From NCBI GenBank assembly GCA_964386525.1, contig CAYLSO010000148.1, positions 1 to 29,185 on the forward strand: a stretch of 29,185 bases of DNA, read 5' to 3'. The notes beneath the pieces are model-generated. The model saw only the letters and a program-made list of their open reading frames with translations, was not told the origin of the DNA and did not search any database. The position numbers and the translations under genes were made by a program. Below, piece after piece: positions 26,473 through 29,185 of the stretch. The stretch is from CAYLSO01 sp964386525. Lineage in GTDB: Bacteria > Eisenbacteria > RBG-16-71-46 > DASYSL01. How positions within the stretch are numbered: the stretch's first letter is position 1; each line of letters begins with the position of its first letter.

Positions 26473-28859
26473 ACGTCACTTCGCCAGTCGCACCGGTCGC
26501 GACGTGGGGCTACCGCGCCGTGGGCGCGGCCGTCTTCCTCACGACCCTCGCCGTGTACACGATCACCCTCACGCCGAGCTGCCCCTTCTGGGACTCGGGC
26601 GAGTTCATCGCCACCTCCCAGGTCCTCGGCATCCCGCACCCGCCGGGCACGCCCCTCTACGTGCTCATCGGCCGGCTCTTCGCCATGGTGCCGGTGGCCA
26701 CCGTGGCGGTGCGCGTCAACTGGCTGTCGGCGCTGGCGTCGGCGCTGGCCGTGCTCTTCACCTTCCTGCTCACGGTGCGCCTGCTGCGCTACACGCAGGG
26801 CGGGGAGCGCACGGGCGCCGACGAGGTCATCGCCTGGACGGGCGGGGCCTGTGCGGCGTTCTTCGTCGCCTTCAGCAACACCTTCTGGGAAAGCGCCATC
26901 GAGGCCGAGGTCTATGCCCTGTCCTCGTGGATGCAGGTGTTCATCCTCTACCTGGGCGTCAAGTGGTGGGAGGGCCTCGAGCGCGGCGAGGGCGACAACC
27001 GCCTGCTGGTCGCCTGGTACCTGTGCTTCCTGTGCGTCAGCATCCACCTCGGCACCTTCCTGGTGATGCCGTCGCTGGTGCTGCTGGTGCTGATGGTGAA
27101 CTGGCGCTCGCTCCTGTCGCCGCGCAACCTGGCGTGGGCCGTGGTGCTGGCCGGGGTCGGCCTCTCGGTGCACTTCTACCTTTACCTTCGCGCCCACGCC
27201 AACCCGCCAATCAACGAGGGCGATCCGGAGACCTGGCAGGCGCTGAAGTCGCTGTTGATGCGCGACCAGTACGGCTCGCGCCCGATGCTCCCGCGCTCGA
27301 CCACCTGGGCCTTCCAGTTCGGCATGTTCTTCCGCTACTTCTTCGAGCAGTACGTGCTGCACGCCAAGCTGGGGACCTTGGGCGGCACCTTGCCGGTGGC
27401 CATCGGGCTGTTCGGGGCCGTGCTGCACGGCCTGCGCCACCGCAAGACCTTCGCCTACCTGGGGCTCACCGTCTTCCTCACCACCATCGGCCTGCTCGTC
27501 TATCTCAACTTCACCGACCACGAGGTGCGCGAGCGCGACTACTTCTACAGCTCGGGCTTCCACTTCTACGCCATCTGGATCGGCATGGGGCTGGCGTTCC
27601 TGCTCGAGTGGCTGCGCGAGCGCTGGGCGCTGCTGCGCCGGCGCGAGGCGCTCGGCCTCGCCTGCCTGGCGGCGGTGGGGGTGTCGCTGCTGCCCATGGT
27701 CCATCACTGGTACACGCACGACCGGCGCGGCTACTACGTGGCCAGCGACTACGCCCACAACATGCTGGCGCCGCTGGCCAAGGACTCCTTCATCTTCACC
27801 AACGGCGACAACGACACCTTCCCGCTGTGGTACATCCAGCAGGTCGAGAACTTCCGCAAGGATGTGCGGGTCATCAACCTGTCGCTGCTCAACACCGACT
27901 GGTACATCCGGCAGCTGCGCGACGAAGCGCCGCGCGTGCCGATGGTCATCTCGGACGCCGAGACCCGGTTGGCGCGCGACTACGGCTACCTGCCCAACCC
28001 GAAGACCGGCGAGCCGGAGCTGGTGAACCACCGCATGGTGCACAACATCCTGGAGGCCAACCAGGGCCGCCGGGTGCCGTATTTCGCGGTCACCGTGCCC
28101 GACCACCACGGACTCGACCCGCGCATGGTGTTCGAGGGCCTGGTGCTGCGCATCGAGCCGGAGGGCTACCAGGGAGCGCCCGGGGTCGTGCCGAGCGGGC
28201 GCAGCTGGATGGACTCGGCGCGGGTGCGCCAGAACATCTACGAGACGTTCCGCTACCGCAACCTGTTCGACGCCGACGGCAACTTCCTGGCGCGGCCGTA
28301 CAAGGACGACAACTCGCGGCGCCTGACGCAGAACTACGCCTCGGCGCACATGCAGCTGGCCTACGCCTACCGGCGCGAGGGGCGGCACCCGCAGGCGGTC
28401 GCCGAGGTCGAGCGCGTGCTGCGCATGTTCCCCGAGTTCCCGCAGGTCGAGGGCGTGCTGGGCGTCTTCTACCTCGACGCCGGCGACACGGCGCGGGCCC
28501 TGGCCTACTTCCGCGACCGGGAGCGCACGCGGCCGACGTCGGACCTGCTCTACTACTACGGCGTCACGCTCAACTACGTCGGCCAGGTCGACTCGGCGGT
28601 GGCCAAGTTCCTGCGCGCCGGCGAACTCGACCCGCAGGAGGTGCAGGCCTACAAGGCGGCTTACATGCTGCTCATGGAGCGGGGGCGGCGGCGGGAGGCC
28701 GACGGCGTGCTCGAGATCATGATCCGCAAGCACCCGGACGACCCCGAGATCCGGGCGTACCTGGGACTGGCCGACACCGCCGGGCGGGGCAGCTGGGCCG
28801 GCGGGGCGGCCGGCCCGGCCGCCGGGGCGCCGTCAAGCGTGCCGCCGGGCACGCCGTAG
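26469..28859 (+). CDS. DUF2723 membrane protein, GT-C-like glycosyltransferase with C-terminal TPR repeats
   Basis: A 796-residue polytopic protein. The N-terminal half holds the DUF2723 domain: a first membrane segment (VGAAVFLTTLAVYTITL), then SCPFWDSGEFIATSQVLGIP. The latter carries the D42/E45 acidic pair in the first outer loop, expected of GT-C enzymes using polyprenyl-phosphate sugars. Eight or more further hydrophobic segments run to about residue 415. A soluble part with FTNGDNDTFPLWYIQQVE follows, then roughly three TPR-like repeats from about 620 to 770 (AHMQLAYAYRREGRHPQAV, DAGDTARALAYF, GQVDSAVAKFLRAG). It could be a protein O-glycosyltransferase or a glycan assembly enzyme. The start is GTG in GTGA overlap. 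It ends in a low-complexity Gly/Ala tail. Confidence 0.82.
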   Translation: MNVTSPVAPVATWGYRAVGAAVFLTTLAVYTITLTPSCPFWDSGEFIATSQVLGIPHPPGTPLYVLIGRLFAMVPVATVAVRVNWLSALASALAVLFTFLLTVRLLRYTQGGERTGADEVIAWTGGACAAFFVAFSNTFWESAIEAEVYALSSWMQVFILYLGVKWWEGLERGEGDNRLLVAWYLCFLCVSIHLGTFLVMPSLVLLVLMVNWRSLLSPRNLAWAVVLAGVGLSVHFYLYLRAHANPPINEGDPETWQALKSLLMRDQYGSRPMLPRSTTWAFQFGMFFRYFFEQYVLHAKLGTLGGTLPVAIGLFGAVLHGLRHRKTFAYLGLTVFLTTIGLLVYLNFTDHEVRERDYFYSSGFHFYAIWIGMGLAFLLEWLRERWALLRRREALGLACLAAVGVSLLPMVHHWYTHDRRGYYVASDYAHNMLAPLAKDSFIFTNGDNDTFPLWYIQQVENFRKDVRVINLSLLNTDWYIRQLRDEAPRVPMVISDAETRLARDYGYLPNPKTGEPELVNHRMVHNILEANQGRRVPYFAVTVPDHHGLDPRMVFEGLVLRIEPEGYQGAPGVVPSGRSWMDSARVRQNIYETFRYRNLFDADGNFLARPYKDDNSRRLTQNYASAHMQLAYAYRREGRHPQAVAEVERVLRMFPEFPQVEGVLGVFYLDAGDTARALAYFRDRERTRPTSDLLYYYGVTLNYVGQVDSAVAKFLRAGELDPQEVQAYKAAYMLLMERGRRREADGVLEIMIRKHPDDPEIRAYLGLADTAGRGSWAGGAAGPAAGAPSSVPPGTP

Positions 28860-28861
28860 CC

Positions 28862-29185
28862 GTGGGCGCCTGCGTCGTCACGGGGGCGGCCGGGTTCCTC
28901 GGCTCGCACCTCACCGAGCGGCTGCTCGCCGCCGGCCACGAGGTGGTGGGCGTGGACGCCTTCACGCCGTTCTACGACCCGCGGCGCAAGCGCCGCAACC
29001 TGGAGGCCGCACTCGCCCACCCGCGCTTCCGGCTGCTCGAGCGCGACCTCGCGCTCGACGACTTGGCGGCGCTGCCCGACGCCGACCTGGTCTTCCACTT
29101 CGCCGCCCAGCCCGGCGTGCGCCCCGCCCGGGGCGCGGGGGTCGCCCACGAAGCGCGCCACAAACAGCGGGCCCCCCCCCGCCGG
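28862..29185 (+). CDS. NAD-dependent sugar-nucleotide epimerase/dehydratase, N-terminal part (3' end outside window)
   Basis: About 108 residues of an extended short-chain dehydrogenase. The Rossmann motif is GAAGFLGSHL (GxxGxxG at 8-14), followed by GVDAFTPFYDPRRKRRNLE, which resembles UDP-glucuronate and UDP-glucose epimerases. Then comes the NAD-contact loop VFHFAAQPGVR near residue 80-90. The catalytic Ser and YxxxK lie beyond the window. It begins with GTG 2 nt after the DUF2723 stop, so it is the fourth gene of the glycan cluster. The last 60 or so bases fit the family poorly (GVRPARGAGVAHEARHKQ) and end in a run of about ten C, suggesting poor sequence quality or a frame error at the contig end. 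Confidence 0.8.
   Translation, partial: MGACVVTGAAGFLGSHLTERLLAAGHEVVGVDAFTPFYDPRRKRRNLEAALAHPRFRLLERDLALDDLAALPDADLVFHFAAQPGVRPARGAGVAHEARHKQRAPPRR

Overview
This is a very GC-rich window (no base count was made; well above 65% by eye) that reads as a bacterial chromosomal contig. It is cut inside clpP at the left end and inside a sugar-nucleotide epimerase gene at the right end. All genes but one run on the plus strand. The organism is probably diderm: there are secreted proteins, a predicted outer-membrane barrel, and a sugar dehydrogenase whose C-terminus ends in a FlgD-like Ig module typical of FCB-type and candidate phyla such as Eisenbacteria or Krumholzibacteriota. The phylum is inference. 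No mobile element, phage or CRISPR array was seen.

Layout. (1) 1-4050: ATP-dependent proteolysis block clpP-clpX-lon, closed by a strong hairpin. (2) 4157-9011: tightly packed glcD-glcE-glcF glycolate oxidase genes, followed by a fused MoaD-MoaE molybdopterin synthase. (3) 9058-13764: purA, a secreted PQQ-type sugar dehydrogenase and a secreted PafA-like phosphatase. (4) 14051-16099: serA-serC for serine biosynthesis. (5) 16174-17835: a mostly non-coding stretch with the decayed tail of a PD40/TolB-type protein, tRNA-Lys(UUU), a strong hairpin, a minus-strand outer-membrane protein gene and a hairpin-rich divergent intergenic region. (6) 17836-19148: a small zinc-finger anti-sigma-like protein translationally coupled to a degenerate YchF-type GTPase. 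(7) 19219-24353: a complete riboflavin operon (ribD-ribE-ribBA-ribH) behind a clear promoter, FMN riboswitch and intrinsic terminator, running on into nusB and a calcineurin-like phosphoesterase. (8) 24366-29185: a surface-glycan type cluster of methyltransferase, GT4 glycosyltransferase, DUF2723 membrane glycosyltransferase with TPRs, and an NAD-dependent epimerase.

Two patterns recur. Eight gene junctions are 4-nt overlaps of ATGA, GTGA or TTGA type, implying pervasive translational coupling. Several intergenic regions carry a promoter of the form TTGnnn-N16/17-TAGnnT. Most genes are conserved housekeeping functions. The points most worth a second look are the fused molybdopterin synthase, the zinc-finger/degenerate YchF pair, the hairpin-rich divergent region, the gene remnant before the tRNA, and a possibly leaderless methyltransferase message.
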